Source of the DNA: Mycoplana dimorpha
GTDB taxonomy: Bacteria > Pseudomonadota > Alphaproteobacteria > Rhizobiales > Rhizobiaceae
Direction: 5' to 3'
Length of the DNA stretch: 64,000 bases
NCBI RefSeq assembly: GCF_003046475.1
Contig: NZ_PZZZ01000003.1
Location: 310,001-374,000, forward strand
Part shown: in pieces, positions 17,285-28,029 of the stretch
Position numbering within the stretch: the first letter of the stretch is position 1
Layout: every line of letters starts with the position of its first letter
The notes under the pieces: model-generated
The model's database searches: none
What the model was told of the DNA's origin: nothing
What the model saw: the letters and a program-made list of their open reading frames with translations, nothing else
Made by a program: the position numbers and the translations under genes

Positions 17285-18525
17285 TGACCGACAATCTCAC
17301 CGAACGCGACGGGCTCGTGTTCTTCCACCAGCACGGCTCCTCGCCCTGCCAGTCGACGCTGCGTTCGGTGCGCGGGATCTGGCTGGAGGAAACCGACGGC
17401 CATCGGCTGATCGACCTGCACGGCAACACCGCCCATCACGTCGGCTACAGCCATCCCGCCCTCGTCGCCGCGCTGAAGGCGCAGATCGACGAGCTGCCCT
17501 TCTCGCCGCGCCGCTTCACCAACGCGTCCGCGGTCGGCCTTGCCGAGAAACTGCTTTCCCACTGGCCCGGCGCCCCGGCAAAGGTGCTGTTCGCCAACAG
17601 CGGCTCGGACGGGATCGAGATCGCGATGAAGCTCGCCCGGGTCGCAACCGGCCGGCACGAGACGATCTCGCTGCAGGGCTCATACCACGGCCACGGATTC
17701 GGCGCCTTCGGCCTGTCACGCACCGACACCGACCCGCGCCTCGGACCGTTCCTGCCGGGGCGACACCACGTCGCGCCCTATTGGGGACCGGGCGGCGCGG
17801 AGCGGATGCTCTCCGAGATCGAGGCCGCTTTCGCCGCTTCGGAAACCGGCATTGCGTGCCTCGTCGCCGAGCCCATCCGAACCAACTGCCACGTGCCGCC
17901 GGACGGGCTCTGGGCCGAAGTCCGGCGCCTGTGCGACCGACACGGCGCGCTGCTGATCTTCGACGAGATCCCCACCGGGCTCGGCAAGACCGGCAAGTTC
18001 TTCGCGTTCGAACACGTCGGCGTGGTGCCGGATGCCGTGGTGCTAGGCAAGGCGCTCGGCGGCGGCATGCTGCCGATCTCGGCGGTGATCGCCGACGCCC
18101 GGCTCAACATCGCCCCCGAGCTCGATCTCGGCCACTACACCCACGAGAAGAACCCGCTCACCACCCGCGCCGCGCTGTCCACGATCGAGATCATCGAGAG
18201 CGAAGAACTGGTGGAGGCCGCCGCCGCGGGAGAGAAGGTCTTCTTCGAAGCGGTCGCGGCCCTGTCGCAGAAGGTGCCGGCCATCACCGGCGCACGCGGC
18301 AAGGGCCTGTTGCTGGCCATCGAACTCGACCTGCCGGTGATGGGCTGCGAGCCGGGGCGCGACTTCGAGCGTCGCATGCTGACGGCGCTGCGTAAGGAAG
18401 GCGTGTCGACCGTCTTCAAGGGCCAGGCGAGCATCTCGTTCTCGCCGCCGCTGGTCATCTCCAAGGCAGAGATCATCGATACGCTCGAGCGGATCGGCAG
18501 GGCCGTCCAGGCCGTTTCCGCCTAA
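17281..18525 (+). CDS. Class-III PLP-dependent enzyme, candidate (R)-1-hydroxy-2-aminoethylphosphonate ammonia-lyase
   Basis: This 414-residue protein has the fold-type I, class-III aminotransferase pattern: NSGSDGIEIAMKLAR binds the cofactor phosphate, DEIPTGLGKTG includes the PLP-nitrogen Asp228, and VVLGKALGGGMLP gives the Schiff-base lysine Lys257. Class-III proteins in aminoethylphosphonate clusters include PbfA, which removes ammonia from the hydroxylated substrate; PhnW itself is class V. The neighbourhood (LysR, binding protein, ATPase, permease) makes PbfA the best guess, but an ordinary aminotransferase for an imported amine is possible. Its start overlaps the permease stop (ATGA). 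No phnX, phnA, phnY or phnZ is in view. Confidence 0.6.
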   Translation: MMTDNLTERDGLVFFHQHGSSPCQSTLRSVRGIWLEETDGHRLIDLHGNTAHHVGYSHPALVAALKAQIDELPFSPRRFTNASAVGLAEKLLSHWPGAPAKVLFANSGSDGIEIAMKLARVATGRHETISLQGSYHGHGFGAFGLSRTDTDPRLGPFLPGRHHVAPYWGPGGAERMLSEIEAAFAASETGIACLVAEPIRTNCHVPPDGLWAEVRRLCDRHGALLIFDEIPTGLGKTGKFFAFEHVGVVPDAVVLGKALGGGMLPISAVIADARLNIAPELDLGHYTHEKNPLTTRAALSTIEIIESEELVEAAAAGEKVFFEAVAALSQKVPAITGARGKGLLLAIELDLPVMGCEPGRDFERRMLTALRKEGVSTVFKGQASISFSPPLVISKAEIIDTLERIGRAVQAVSA

Positions 18526-18544
18526 TCTTAGTTCAGTCAAACCG

Positions 18545-18570
18545 CCTGATCCGCCAGCCGGCGGGTCAGG
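18545..18570 (+). terminator. Stem-loop after the phosphonate-type operon
   Basis: CCTGATCCGCC and GGCGGGTCAGG form an 11-bp stem (one G-U) around AGCC, 20 bp after the stop of the PLP enzyme gene. There is no U-tract, so it may be a weak or factor-assisted terminator. Confidence 0.5.
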
Positions 18571-19254
18571 CCCTGCACGCCGTCGTCGTTCGAGGCGTCG
18601 CGGGACCGGCCACCAGCTGATTAGCGCAAGCAGCGGCCGCGCCAGGCGAAAACGCCCGTGACCCTTTCCGGCATCACCACGACAGATACCCGGCGTAGCG
18701 GTCGCTGAAATGACGGCCTTCCAGGCTCGGATCGCTACCGGTTGCGGTCGACAGCGGCCTGTCATGCACAGTCCCGGGGTGCGCTTGCGGCAATCGCATC
18801 GGTTTCCTCCTGACCTTCGCATCGCGCGCAATTCCAACCAGTCAATCCAGACTTCCGCGAGCCTCCGGGTCGACGGTAGCATCGCGGCGGAACCGCTCGT
18901 CGATGGGCTGCGTTCAGCCCCGGTTCACCCTCGCCCGCCTAGGTGTGCTAGGATGTCCCTACTCTCGCCGATGGAGTTGATTGCTTGCCCTGCCGTCGTG
19001 TTGCAACCGATTGTCATTACGGCTAAAAAATGCCGCTTTCACGATGCGCATTGTATGTCGCCTGCACCATTTCGCGCGCCCTTGTCGAGACGCGTGTCCT
19101 GATCCCTGCACGCCGGTGTTGGTTGCGGCACGGAGAAGACGCATGATCGTCCTGACAGGCGGCGGCCAGGCGTGACGCTCGTCACGGAATGCGGTCCGCA
19201 GTCCCGGGGATTTGCGGACGACCCCCATTGCTCGAACCCAGAAACTTAAAGCAG
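18571..19254 (+). other. Long leader region of ndvB, no gene seen
   Basis: The 684 bp up to the ndvB start contain no convincing gene on either strand. A small hairpin (GGGCTG-CGTT-CAGCCC, 18905-18920) and a 5-bp inverted repeat (CCTAG-GTGTG-CTAGG, 18938-18952) were noted. Low-GC patches after 18960 may hold the promoter. Confidence 0.5.
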
Positions 19255-22200
19255 ATGTCCCTTCATACCAGACCACAGGCTTCGTCCCGCGAGGCGGAAT
19301 CCAGGCAGATCGATTACAACGATTCGATCCGGGATACCTATTTCACTCTGGAGGAGCTCAGCGCCTGCGGCGAGGACCTGGCGCGCAACGGCGCGGATAC
19401 GCTGCCGGGTTTCGTGCCGTTCGACTTCCGCGCCCGCCACCGGGAGAACGAGAAGGAGATCTACCGGGTCTACCAGACGATCGCCCGCGACGTCGAAGCC
19501 GGGGCGACGATCACGCCGGCCGCCGAATGGCTCATTGACAACTACTACGTCGTCGAGGAGGCGATCCAGGAGGTCCGCCGCGACTTCCCGCGCCGCTTCT
19601 ACCGCCAGCTACCGACCATGAAGGTCGGCGACCTCGAAATTCCGCGGACGATGGCGCTGGGCTGGCTCTATGTCGCCCACACTCACAGCAGCGTCTCGCG
19701 CGAAAGCCTGACGGCGATCGTCGAAGGTTACCAGAAGATCGAAGCCTTCAAGATCGGCGAACTCTGGGCGCTGCCGTCGATCATCCGCTTCATCCTCATC
19801 GAGAACCTGCGCCGGATCGCAAGCCGCGTCGACCGGTCGCGCGGCATGCGCCGCAAGGCCAACGAGATCGCCGACGAGCTGATCCGGCTGAACGATCCCC
19901 AGCGCAGCATCGTGATCCTGCGGGAGATCGAGCATCTCGTCGCCGACAACACCTTCGTCGCCCAGCTGCTCTACCGCCTGCGGGACGGCCTGCAGGCTTC
20001 CGGCGCGGCGATCCAGTGGCTCGAGCGGCAGATCGAGATGCGCGGCAGCGACCTGGAGGAGGTGCTCGTCGCCGAGCAGAACCGCCTGTCGTCCGGCAAC
20101 GCGACGATGAGCAACCTGATCCGCGGGCTGCGGGCGATCGACGACACGGAATGGCCGGTCTGGGTGGAGAGCGTCAGCCGGCTCGACGCGGCGCTGCGCG
20201 AGGGCTCGGACTACTCCGACCTGGACTTCGGCTCGCGCAATGCCTACCGCGACACGATCGAAAAGCTCGCCCGTCGCTCCGGCCAGACGGAACTGCAGGT
20301 GACGCAAACCGCCCTGGCGTTGACGGCCGAGGACATGGCCGCCGGCAACGTGGCCGGCGCCCACGAGGCCAATGTCGGCACCTATCTGGTCGGCAAGAAG
20401 CGCATTCTCCTGGAGAAGCGGATCGGCTACCGCCCGTCGGTTCTGGAGCACATCCTCCGCTTCACCCGCTCGCTCGACTGGGTGGCGATCGCCGGCCCGG
20501 TGGTGCTGCTGACGCTGTGCGCGATGATCGGGGTCTACTACTTCCTCGACCAGATGGACATTCCCGACGGCGCCTGGCTGATCATGCTGATCCTCTTCGC
20601 CCTTCCGGCATCGGAAGGGGCGGTCGGACTGTTCAACACCCTGGTGACGCTCAGCGTGAAGCCGACGCGGCTGGTCGGCTACGAGTTCCACGAGGGTATC
20701 CCGGAGGAGGCGCGCACGCTCGTGGCGGTGCCGTGCCTGATCTCCAAGCGCGACCACGTCGACGAACTCGTCCGCAACCTCGAGGTCCATTATCTCGCCA
20801 ACCCGCGCGGCGAAATCTATTTCGCGCTCGTCAGCGACTGGGTCGACAGCAAGGTCGAGGAGAGCCCGGAAGATCTGGAGGTGCTCGAATACGCCAAGCG
20901 CGAGATCGCGCTGCTGTCGGCGCGCTATGCCTATGACGGGCGGACCCGCTTCTACCTCCTGCACCGGCGTCGGCTGTTCAATCCGCAGGAAGGCGTGTGG
21001 ATGGGCTGGGAGCGCAAGCGCGGCAAGCTGCATGAGCTCAACCTGCTGCTGCGCGGCGACGGCGACACCAGCTTCCTGCCGGGCGCCAACACCGTGCCTG
21101 CGAACGTCCAGTACGTGCTGACGCTCGATTCCGACACCCGCCTGATGCGCGACGCCGCCACCAAGCTGGTCGGCAAGCTCTTCCATCCGATCAACCGGCC
21201 GCAGATCGACCCGGCGACCCAGCAGGTGGTGGCCGGCTACAGCATCCTGCAGCCGCGCGTCACGCCGTCGCTGACGACCGGTGAACAGGCCTCGACCTTC
21301 CAGCGCATCTTCTCCGCCAACCGCGGCGTCGACCCCTATGTCTTCACGGTTTCCGACGTCTACCAGGACCTCGTCGGCGAGGGGACCTTCACCGGAAAGG
21401 GGCTGTACCACGTCGATGCCTTCGAGGCGGCGCTGAAGGGTCGCATCGATGAGAACACCGTCCTCTCGCACGACCTGCTCGAGGGCTCCTACGCGCGTTG
21501 CGCGCTCGTCACCGACGTCGAGTTCGTCGAGGACTTTCCGATCCGCTACGAGGTCGAGACCTCGCGCCAGCATCGCTGGGCCCGCGGCGACTGGCAGTTG
21601 CTGCCCTACATCTTCGGTCCGTCGAGCGGCGTTCCGATGCTCGGCCGCTGGAAGATGTACGACAACCTCCGCCGTTGCCTGATCCCGGTCGGCTGGCTGG
21701 TCGCCTCGGTGATGGGCTGGTACTACATGGAGCCGCACCAGGCGCTGATCTGGCAGCTCGTGCTGATCTTCCTGCTGTTCGTCGCGCCGACCCTGTCGCT
21801 GATCACCGGCGTCATCCCGCGCCGCAGCGACATCGTGGCCCGCGCCCACCTGCAGACCATTCTCTCCGACGTGCGGGCGGCGAATGCGCAGGTGGCGCTC
21901 CGGATCGTCTTCATCGCGCATCAGGCCGCGCTGATGGCCGACGCGACGGTGCGCTCGCTCTTCCGCATCTTCGTCAGCCGCCGGCACATGCTCGAGTGGC
22001 GCACCGCCGCGCAGGTGCACAGCGCGTCGGGCGGCAGCGTGGCGTCCTACTATGTCGACATGTGGCAGGCCCCGGCGTTGGCCGCGATTTCGGTTGCGCT
22101 TGCGGTGTTCTCGAAGACCGGCCTGCCGTTCATCGCCATCCCGTTTGCGGCGATCTGGGCGCTGTCGCCGGCGATTGCCTGGTATGTGAGCCGCACGGCC

Positions 22201-25200
22201 GAAACCGAGGACGAACTGATCGTTCCGGACGGCGTGGTGACCGAGCTGCGCAAGATCGCCCGCCGCACCTGGCGCTACTTCGAGACGTTCGTGACCGCGG
22301 AGCAGCACTTCCTGCCGCCGGACAATTTCCAGGAAACCCCGCATCCGGTGCTGGCCGAGCGCACCTCGCCCACCAATATCGGCGTCTACCTGCTGTCGGT
22401 GGTCTCGGCCCGCGATTTCGGCTGGATCAGTTTCGAGGAAACCGTTCGCCGCCTGGAAGAGACCGTTTCCACGATCGACGGCATGCCGAAGTTCCGCGGC
22501 CACCTCTACAACTGGTACCGCACCAACACGCTCGAGACGCTCGGGCCGCGCTATGTCTCCTCCGTCGACAGCGGCAACCTGGCCGGCCACCTGATCGCCG
22601 TGTCGTCGCTCTGCCGTGAATGGGCGGAAGCCCCCTCGGCCCATCTGCACGCAAATCTCGACGGCATCGGTGACGTCGCCTCGATCCTGTCGGAGGCGTT
22701 GGCCGAACTGCCGGACGACCGCAAGACGGTCCGCCCGCTGCGGCGACTGATCGAGGAGCGCATCGCCGGCTTCCACAACGCGCTTGCCGCGGTGAAGCGC
22801 GAGCACGAGTTCGCCTCGATCCGGGTCATCAACCTGGCGGTGCTGGCGCGCGACGTAAACAAGCTGATCGCCAACCTCGATCACGAGATCAAGAGCACCC
22901 AGAGCGGCGAAGTGGTCAGCTGGGCGAACGCCCTTGTCGCCACCTGCGAGGCCCATATCGCCGACAGCGTGTTCGACCTCGGCAGCATCGAGGCGCTGCG
23001 CCAGCGCCTGATCGTGCTGCGTGACCGCACCCGCGACATCGCGTTCTCAATGGACTTCGGGTTCCTGTTCCGCCCCGAGCGCCGGTTGCTGTCGATCGGA
23101 TACCGGGTCGAGACCAACGAGCTGGACGAGGCCTGCTACGACCTGCTGGCCTCGGAGGCGCGGCTGACCAGCCTGTTTGCGATCGCCAAGGGCGACCTGC
23201 CGACCGAGCACTGGTACAAGCTCGGCCGCCCGATCGTGCCGATCGGCGCGCGCGGCGCGCTGGTCTCCTGGTCAGGCTCGATGTTCGAGTACCTGATGCC
23301 GCCGCTCGTCATGCAGGAACCGCAGGGCGGCATCCTGCACCAGACCAACAACCTGATCGTCAAGGAACAGCAGAACCACGGGCGGCGGCTCGGCACGCCA
23401 TGGGGGATCTCGGAGGCCGCCTTCAACGCGCGCGACCACGAGCTCACCTATCAGTACACCAACTTCGGCGTGCCGACGCTCGGCCTGAAACGCGGCCTCG
23501 GCCAGAACGCGGTGATCGCCCCCTATGCCTCGCTGCTGGCCGCCCAGTACGCCCCGAAGGCCGCTCTCGCCAACCTCGAGGAGCTGCGCCGGCTCGGGGC
23601 GCTCGGCATCTACGGCTTCCACGACGCGGTGGACTTCACCCCGACCCGCGTGCCGGAGGGCAAGCGCTGCGCGGTCGTTCAAAACTACATGGCCCATCAT
23701 CACGGCATGTCGATCGCCGCGGTCGCCAACGTCGTCTTCAACGGCGCGCTGAGGTCGCGCTTCCACGCCGATCCGGTGATCGAGGCAGCCGAGCTGCTCC
23801 TGCAGGAAAAGGCGCCGCGCGAGATCCCGGTCATCACCACCAAGCGGGAGCCGGAAACGGTCGGAAGCACGCAGGCCGACCTGCTGCGCCCGGAAGTGCG
23901 CGAGATCGAGGACCCGATGAGCCAGGACCGGGAAGCCGTGTTCCTCTCCAACGGCCACTATTCGGTGATGCTGACGGCGACCGGCTCCGGTTATTCGCAC
24001 TGGAACGGCCAGTCGGTCACCCGCTTCAAGCCGGACCCGGTGGAGGACCGCTGGGGCACCTTCATCTTCCTGCGTGACACGGCCACCAACGAATGGTGGT
24101 CGGCGACGACGGAGCCCAAGCGCACAGAGGGCGAGGAAGCCAAGGCGCAGTTCAGCGACGACAAGGCGGAGTTCTTCAAGACGGTCGGGACGCTGACGAG
24201 CGAGGTCGAGTGCATCGTCGCCTCCGAGCACGACGCAGAGGGGCGGCGCCTGACGCTGCTCAACACCGGCCCGGAGGATCGTTTCATCGAAGTGACCTCC
24301 TACATGGAGCCGGTCGTGACGATGGACGACACCGACAATGCGCACCCGCTGTTTGCGCGGATGTTCCTGAAGACCGAGATCGGCCGCCGCGGCGACGTCG
24401 TTCGCGTGCTGCGCAACAAGCGTGATCCGAACGAGCCGGACATGTGCGTCGGACACCTGATCGTCGACAATGCCGGCTCGCGCCGTACGGAGATCGAGAC
24501 CGACCGACGCAATTTCATCGGACGCGGCCGCAGCCTCGCCACCGCCGCAGCCTTCGATGCCGGTGCCCAGCTTTCGGGCGTCGACGGCTTCACGCTCGAC
24601 CCGATCGTGGCGCTGCGCCGCGTCGTCCGCGTGCCGGCCGGCAAGAAGGTCAAGGTGATCTTCTGGACGATTGCCGCGCCGAACCGCGAGGAACTGGACC
24701 GGGGAATCGACCGCTACCGCCATCCGGACGCGTTCAACCACGAGCTCATCCATGCCTGGACCCGCTCCCAGGTGCACCTGCGCCATATCGGCGTCACCTC
24801 GCAGGAGGCGGCGAGCTTCCAGGCGCTTGGCCGCTATCTCGTCTATCCCGACACCCACCTGCGGGCGGACGTGGCGACGGTCGAGGCGGGGCTCGCCTCG
24901 CAGTCGGCGCTGTGGCCGCTCTCGATCTCCGGCGACTTCCCGATCTTCGTCTTGCGGATCAACGACGATGCCGACCTCGAGATCGCCCGCGAAGCGCTGC
25001 GGGCCCAGGAATATCTGCGCCATCGCGGCGTCATCGCCGATCTCGTCATCCTGAACGAGAAGGCGTCGTCCTACGCCCAGGACATGCAGCACACGCTCGA
25101 CCAGATGTGCGAGAACCTGCGCATGCGCGGCCAGCCGGACGGCATGCGCCCGCACATCTTCGCCGTCCGGCGCGACCTGATGGAGGCTGCGACCTGGCAG

Positions 25201-27738
25201 GCGCTGCTGTCGACGGCGCGCGCCGTCTTCCACGCCCGCAACGGCACGCTCGCCGACCAGATCCAGCGGGCGGTCTCGCTGTTTGCGACGCCGGCTGCTG
25301 CCCAGCCGGCCGAGGCCCGGCACGCCGCGCCACTGAAAAGGCTGGCGCGGGTTCCCCGGCCGATCGAGATCAACGGCGCCGAACTGGACTTCTGGAACGG
25401 CTATGGCGGCTTCAATGCCGAGCGCCGGGAATACGTGGTCAAGCTGCGGGGCGGCGAGGGCACGCCGCAGCCGTGGATCAACGTCATCGCCAATCAGCAC
25501 TTCGGCTTCCACGTTGCCGCCGAGGGCGGCGCCTATACCTGGAGCCGCAACTCGCGGGACTACCAGCTGACGCACTGGACGAACGATCCGGTCATCAACC
25601 GCCCGAGCGAGGCCTTTTACGTCAAGGATCGCGAAAGCGGCGCGGTGCTCGTGCCGTTCGCCGGCCTGTCGCGCGACCCGTCGATCCTGTTCGAGACCTG
25701 GCACGGCCTCGGCTACTCGGCCTTCCGCAGTTCGTCGGACGGGCTGGAGCTTGATCTCGTGCAAACGGTCGATGGGGAGCGGCCGGTGAAGTTTTCGCGC
25801 CTGATCGTTCGCAATCACGGTCCTTCGGCGCGCAGGCTGTCGGCTTACGGTTATGTCGAATGGGTGCTGGGCAACAATCCGGCCAAGACCGCTCCGTTCG
25901 TGCTGTGCCGACAGGGCGATACCGGCAGCGCCATCTTCGCCACCAATCCCTACAGCCTCGACTTTGCCGGCCGGGTCGCCTTCTTCGCGACCGACGCCGA
26001 GCTTTCGGGCACGACGGCGAGCCGGCGCGAGTTCATCGGCCGCGAGGGGGACATCGTCATGCCGGCGGCGGTCACCGAAGGGCACCAGCTGTCTGGCAAC
26101 ATGGAGTGCCTGGGAGCACCGTGCGCGGCCCTGATGACCGATTTCGAACTGGGCCCCGGCGAGAGCCGGGAAATCCATTTCGTGCTCGGCGACTGCGACG
26201 ATGCGGAAGCGGCGGCGGCGCTTGCCAAAGAGGCGACGACGGCAAGGTTCGACCCGGTCCTCGAGAAGGTTCGGACCTTCTGGGGCGACTTCACCGGGAC
26301 CCTGCAGGTCGACACGCCCGACCCGGCGCTGAACCTGATGGTCAACACCTGGCTTCCCTACCAGGCGCTCGGCTGCCGCCTGCTGGCGCGCGCCGCCTTC
26401 TATCAGGCAAGCGGCGCCTACGGCTTCCGCGACCAGTTGCAGGATACGCTGGCCTTCCTGACGCATCGCCCCGAGCTGGCTCGCAAGCAGATCCTGAACG
26501 CCGCCTCCCGCCAGTTCCACGAGGGCGACGTGCAGCACTGGTGGCTGCCGGAAACGGGCGCCGGCGTGCGCACGAACATTTCGGACGACGTGGTGTGGCT
26601 CGCCTACGCGGTGATCCAGTATTGCCGCTCGACCGGCCGCCACGACATCCTCGACGAGAAGCTGACCTTCATCGAGGGGCCGCCGCTGGCCGAGGGGCAA
26701 CACGATGCCTTCTACAAGCCCAACCGCTCGGACGAGGCCGTCAGCCTGTTCGAGCATTGCGCCCGGGCGCTCGATCTGGCTATCCGGCGGACCGGCGAGA
26801 ACGGCTTGCCGCTGATGCTCGGCGGCGACTGGAACGACGGCATGAACCGGGTGGGCGCCGAAGGCCGGGGCACCAGCGTCTGGCTCGGCTGGTTCCTGGC
26901 CGGCGCGCTGCGCGACTTCGCACCGATCGCCAGCGAGCGCGGCGATGCGGCGCGCGCAAAAGCCTGGCTCGCCCATCTCGAAACCCTCAAGGCGGCGCTG
27001 GAATCGGCCGGATGGGACGGCGCCTACTATCGGCGCGGCTATTTCGACGATGGAACCCCGTTCGGCTCGCAGGAGAGCGACGAATGCCGGATCGATTCAA
27101 TTGCGCAGTCCTGGAGCGTGCTTTCCGGCGAGGGCGACGCGGAACGGGCCCGGCTGGCGATGGATGCGGTGCTGGACGAGCTGGCGGACGAGGAGACGGG
27201 CATCATCAAGCTCTTCACGCCGCCGTTCGTCGACGGCGCGCATGACCCCGGCTACATCAAGGCCTATCCGCCCGGCGTCCGCGAGAACGGCGGACAGTAC
27301 ACCCATGCCGCCACCTGGGTGGTGATGGCGCTCGCCATGCAGGACCGGGCCGACGAAGCTTGGACCTGCCTGAAAATGCTGAACCCGATCAATCACGCTT
27401 CCAGCCCCGAGGCGATCGAGACATACCGCGTCGAGCCCTATGTGGTCGCCGCCGATGTCTATGGCGAGGACTTTCGGAAGGGCAGGGGCGGCTGGACCTG
27501 GTACACCGGCTCGGCCGGCTGGCTGTACCGTTCCGCCGTCGAGGGCGTGCTCGGCATCCGCAAGGAGGAGGGTCGCCTAGTCGTGACGCCGGCGATCCCG
27601 TCCGACTGGCCGGGCTACTCGGCCGTGGTCAGGCTGGACGGGATCGAGCATCGCATCCAGGTCCAGAGAACGGCGGAGGGCAAGGTCGTGGCGACGATCG
27701 AGGCGGTCAAGGCGAAGGAGGTCGAGACCACGGCGTAG
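19255..27738 (+). CDS. ndvB: Cyclic beta-1,2-glucan synthase
   Basis: This 2827-residue membrane protein makes the periplasmic cyclic beta-1,2-glucans needed for osmoadaptation, motility and host infection (ndvB in Sinorhizobium, chvB in Agrobacterium, cgs in Brucella). The length equals the family. Membrane segments lie near 411-470, 810-860 and 935-985. Between the first two is the GT84 glycosyltransferase part, with LTLDSDTRLM (about 622) and the QHRWARGDW motif (about 772). The second half holds glycoside-phosphorylase-like domains ending in a GH94 catalytic module with GGDWNDGMN (about 2522) that controls chain length. The ATG at 19255 is chosen for homologous length; its ribosome site is weak. 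OpgC-like and ndvA genes follow. Confidence 0.97.
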   Translation: MSLHTRPQASSREAESRQIDYNDSIRDTYFTLEELSACGEDLARNGADTLPGFVPFDFRARHRENEKEIYRVYQTIARDVEAGATITPAAEWLIDNYYVVEEAIQEVRRDFPRRFYRQLPTMKVGDLEIPRTMALGWLYVAHTHSSVSRESLTAIVEGYQKIEAFKIGELWALPSIIRFILIENLRRIASRVDRSRGMRRKANEIADELIRLNDPQRSIVILREIEHLVADNTFVAQLLYRLRDGLQASGAAIQWLERQIEMRGSDLEEVLVAEQNRLSSGNATMSNLIRGLRAIDDTEWPVWVESVSRLDAALREGSDYSDLDFGSRNAYRDTIEKLARRSGQTELQVTQTALALTAEDMAAGNVAGAHEANVGTYLVGKKRILLEKRIGYRPSVLEHILRFTRSLDWVAIAGPVVLLTLCAMIGVYYFLDQMDIPDGAWLIMLILFALPASEGAVGLFNTLVTLSVKPTRLVGYEFHEGIPEEARTLVAVPCLISKRDHVDELVRNLEVHYLANPRGEIYFALVSDWVDSKVEESPEDLEVLEYAKREIALLSARYAYDGRTRFYLLHRRRLFNPQEGVWMGWERKRGKLHELNLLLRGDGDTSFLPGANTVPANVQYVLTLDSDTRLMRDAATKLVGKLFHPINRPQIDPATQQVVAGYSILQPRVTPSLTTGEQASTFQRIFSANRGVDPYVFTVSDVYQDLVGEGTFTGKGLYHVDAFEAALKGRIDENTVLSHDLLEGSYARCALVTDVEFVEDFPIRYEVETSRQHRWARGDWQLLPYIFGPSSGVPMLGRWKMYDNLRRCLIPVGWLVASVMGWYYMEPHQALIWQLVLIFLLFVAPTLSLITGVIPRRSDIVARAHLQTILSDVRAANAQVALRIVFIAHQAALMADATVRSLFRIFVSRRHMLEWRTAAQVHSASGGSVASYYVDMWQAPALAAISVALAVFSKTGLPFIAIPFAAIWALSPAIAWYVSRTAETEDELIVPDGVVTELRKIARRTWRYFETFVTAEQHFLPPDNFQETPHPVLAERTSPTNIGVYLLSVVSARDFGWISFEETVRRLEETVSTIDGMPKFRGHLYNWYRTNTLETLGPRYVSSVDSGNLAGHLIAVSSLCREWAEAPSAHLHANLDGIGDVASILSEALAELPDDRKTVRPLRRLIEERIAGFHNALAAVKREHEFASIRVINLAVLARDVNKLIANLDHEIKSTQSGEVVSWANALVATCEAHIADSVFDLGSIEALRQRLIVLRDRTRDIAFSMDFGFLFRPERRLLSIGYRVETNELDEACYDLLASEARLTSLFAIAKGDLPTEHWYKLGRPIVPIGARGALVSWSGSMFEYLMPPLVMQEPQGGILHQTNNLIVKEQQNHGRRLGTPWGISEAAFNARDHELTYQYTNFGVPTLGLKRGLGQNAVIAPYASLLAAQYAPKAALANLEELRRLGALGIYGFHDAVDFTPTRVPEGKRCAVVQNYMAHHHGMSIAAVANVVFNGALRSRFHADPVIEAAELLLQEKAPREIPVITTKREPETVGSTQADLLRPEVREIEDPMSQDREAVFLSNGHYSVMLTATGSGYSHWNGQSVTRFKPDPVEDRWGTFIFLRDTATNEWWSATTEPKRTEGEEAKAQFSDDKAEFFKTVGTLTSEVECIVASEHDAEGRRLTLLNTGPEDRFIEVTSYMEPVVTMDDTDNAHPLFARMFLKTEIGRRGDVVRVLRNKRDPNEPDMCVGHLIVDNAGSRRTEIETDRRNFIGRGRSLATAAAFDAGAQLSGVDGFTLDPIVALRRVVRVPAGKKVKVIFWTIAAPNREELDRGIDRYRHPDAFNHELIHAWTRSQVHLRHIGVTSQEAASFQALGRYLVYPDTHLRADVATVEAGLASQSALWPLSISGDFPIFVLRINDDADLEIAREALRAQEYLRHRGVIADLVILNEKASSYAQDMQHTLDQMCENLRMRGQPDGMRPHIFAVRRDLMEAATWQALLSTARAVFHARNGTLADQIQRAVSLFATPAAAQPAEARHAAPLKRLARVPRPIEINGAELDFWNGYGGFNAERREYVVKLRGGEGTPQPWINVIANQHFGFHVAAEGGAYTWSRNSRDYQLTHWTNDPVINRPSEAFYVKDRESGAVLVPFAGLSRDPSILFETWHGLGYSAFRSSSDGLELDLVQTVDGERPVKFSRLIVRNHGPSARRLSAYGYVEWVLGNNPAKTAPFVLCRQGDTGSAIFATNPYSLDFAGRVAFFATDAELSGTTASRREFIGREGDIVMPAAVTEGHQLSGNMECLGAPCAALMTDFELGPGESREIHFVLGDCDDAEAAAALAKEATTARFDPVLEKVRTFWGDFTGTLQVDTPDPALNLMVNTWLPYQALGCRLLARAAFYQASGAYGFRDQLQDTLAFLTHRPELARKQILNAASRQFHEGDVQHWWLPETGAGVRTNISDDVVWLAYAVIQYCRSTGRHDILDEKLTFIEGPPLAEGQHDAFYKPNRSDEAVSLFEHCARALDLAIRRTGENGLPLMLGGDWNDGMNRVGAEGRGTSVWLGWFLAGALRDFAPIASERGDAARAKAWLAHLETLKAALESAGWDGAYYRRGYFDDGTPFGSQESDECRIDSIAQSWSVLSGEGDAERARLAMDAVLDELADEETGIIKLFTPPFVDGAHDPGYIKAYPPGVRENGGQYTHAATWVVMALAMQDRADEAWTCLKMLNPINHASSPEAIETYRVEPYVVAADVYGEDFRKGRGGWTWYTGSAGWLYRSAVEGVLGIRKEEGRLVVTPAIPSDWPGYSAVVRLDGIEHRIQVQRTAEGKVVATIEAVKAKEVETTA

Positions 27739-27797
27739 ACGGAGACGGGCAAGCAAACGGCCGGACTGCCCGACGACGCCTTCCGGTTCTAACAACC

Positions 27798-27833
27798 AAA
27801 GCCGCCCGCCACGGGACCGTAGCGGGCGGCTTT
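27798..27833 (+). terminator. Stem-loop terminator after ndvB
   Basis: AAAGCCGCCCGC and GCGGGCGGCTTT form a perfect 12-bp stem around a 12-base loop, 60 bp after the ndvB stop. A short T-run closes the stem. It separates ndvB from the OpgC-like gene, with a further 196 bp of leader before that start. Confidence 0.8.
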
Positions 27834-28029
27834 GCGCGTTGAGGATCGCATCAAATGGCTTTCAATGTGGGCTGTTTCGGAACCAGCCGTGAAGCCTTTG
27901 AATCGTCACAAAAATCTCCGAAGAGGCCAATGGTACTTGATCGGGCTCGGATTCGGGCATGCCGGTTCCAGCGGAGGACGCTGGTGCCGTCGTGCCCGTT
28001 TTTGCGTCTGGCGTGAGAAAGGCATGATA

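Noticed and set aside
18710-19102. 130-codon frame in the ndvB leader
   Set aside because: Composition and codon choice look random and no family could be recognised.
19609-26976. Two reverse-strand frames of over 1100 codons opposite ndvB
   Set aside because: Both mirror the codon bias of ndvB and have low-complexity charged composition and no motif; ndvB is firmly identified over its full length.
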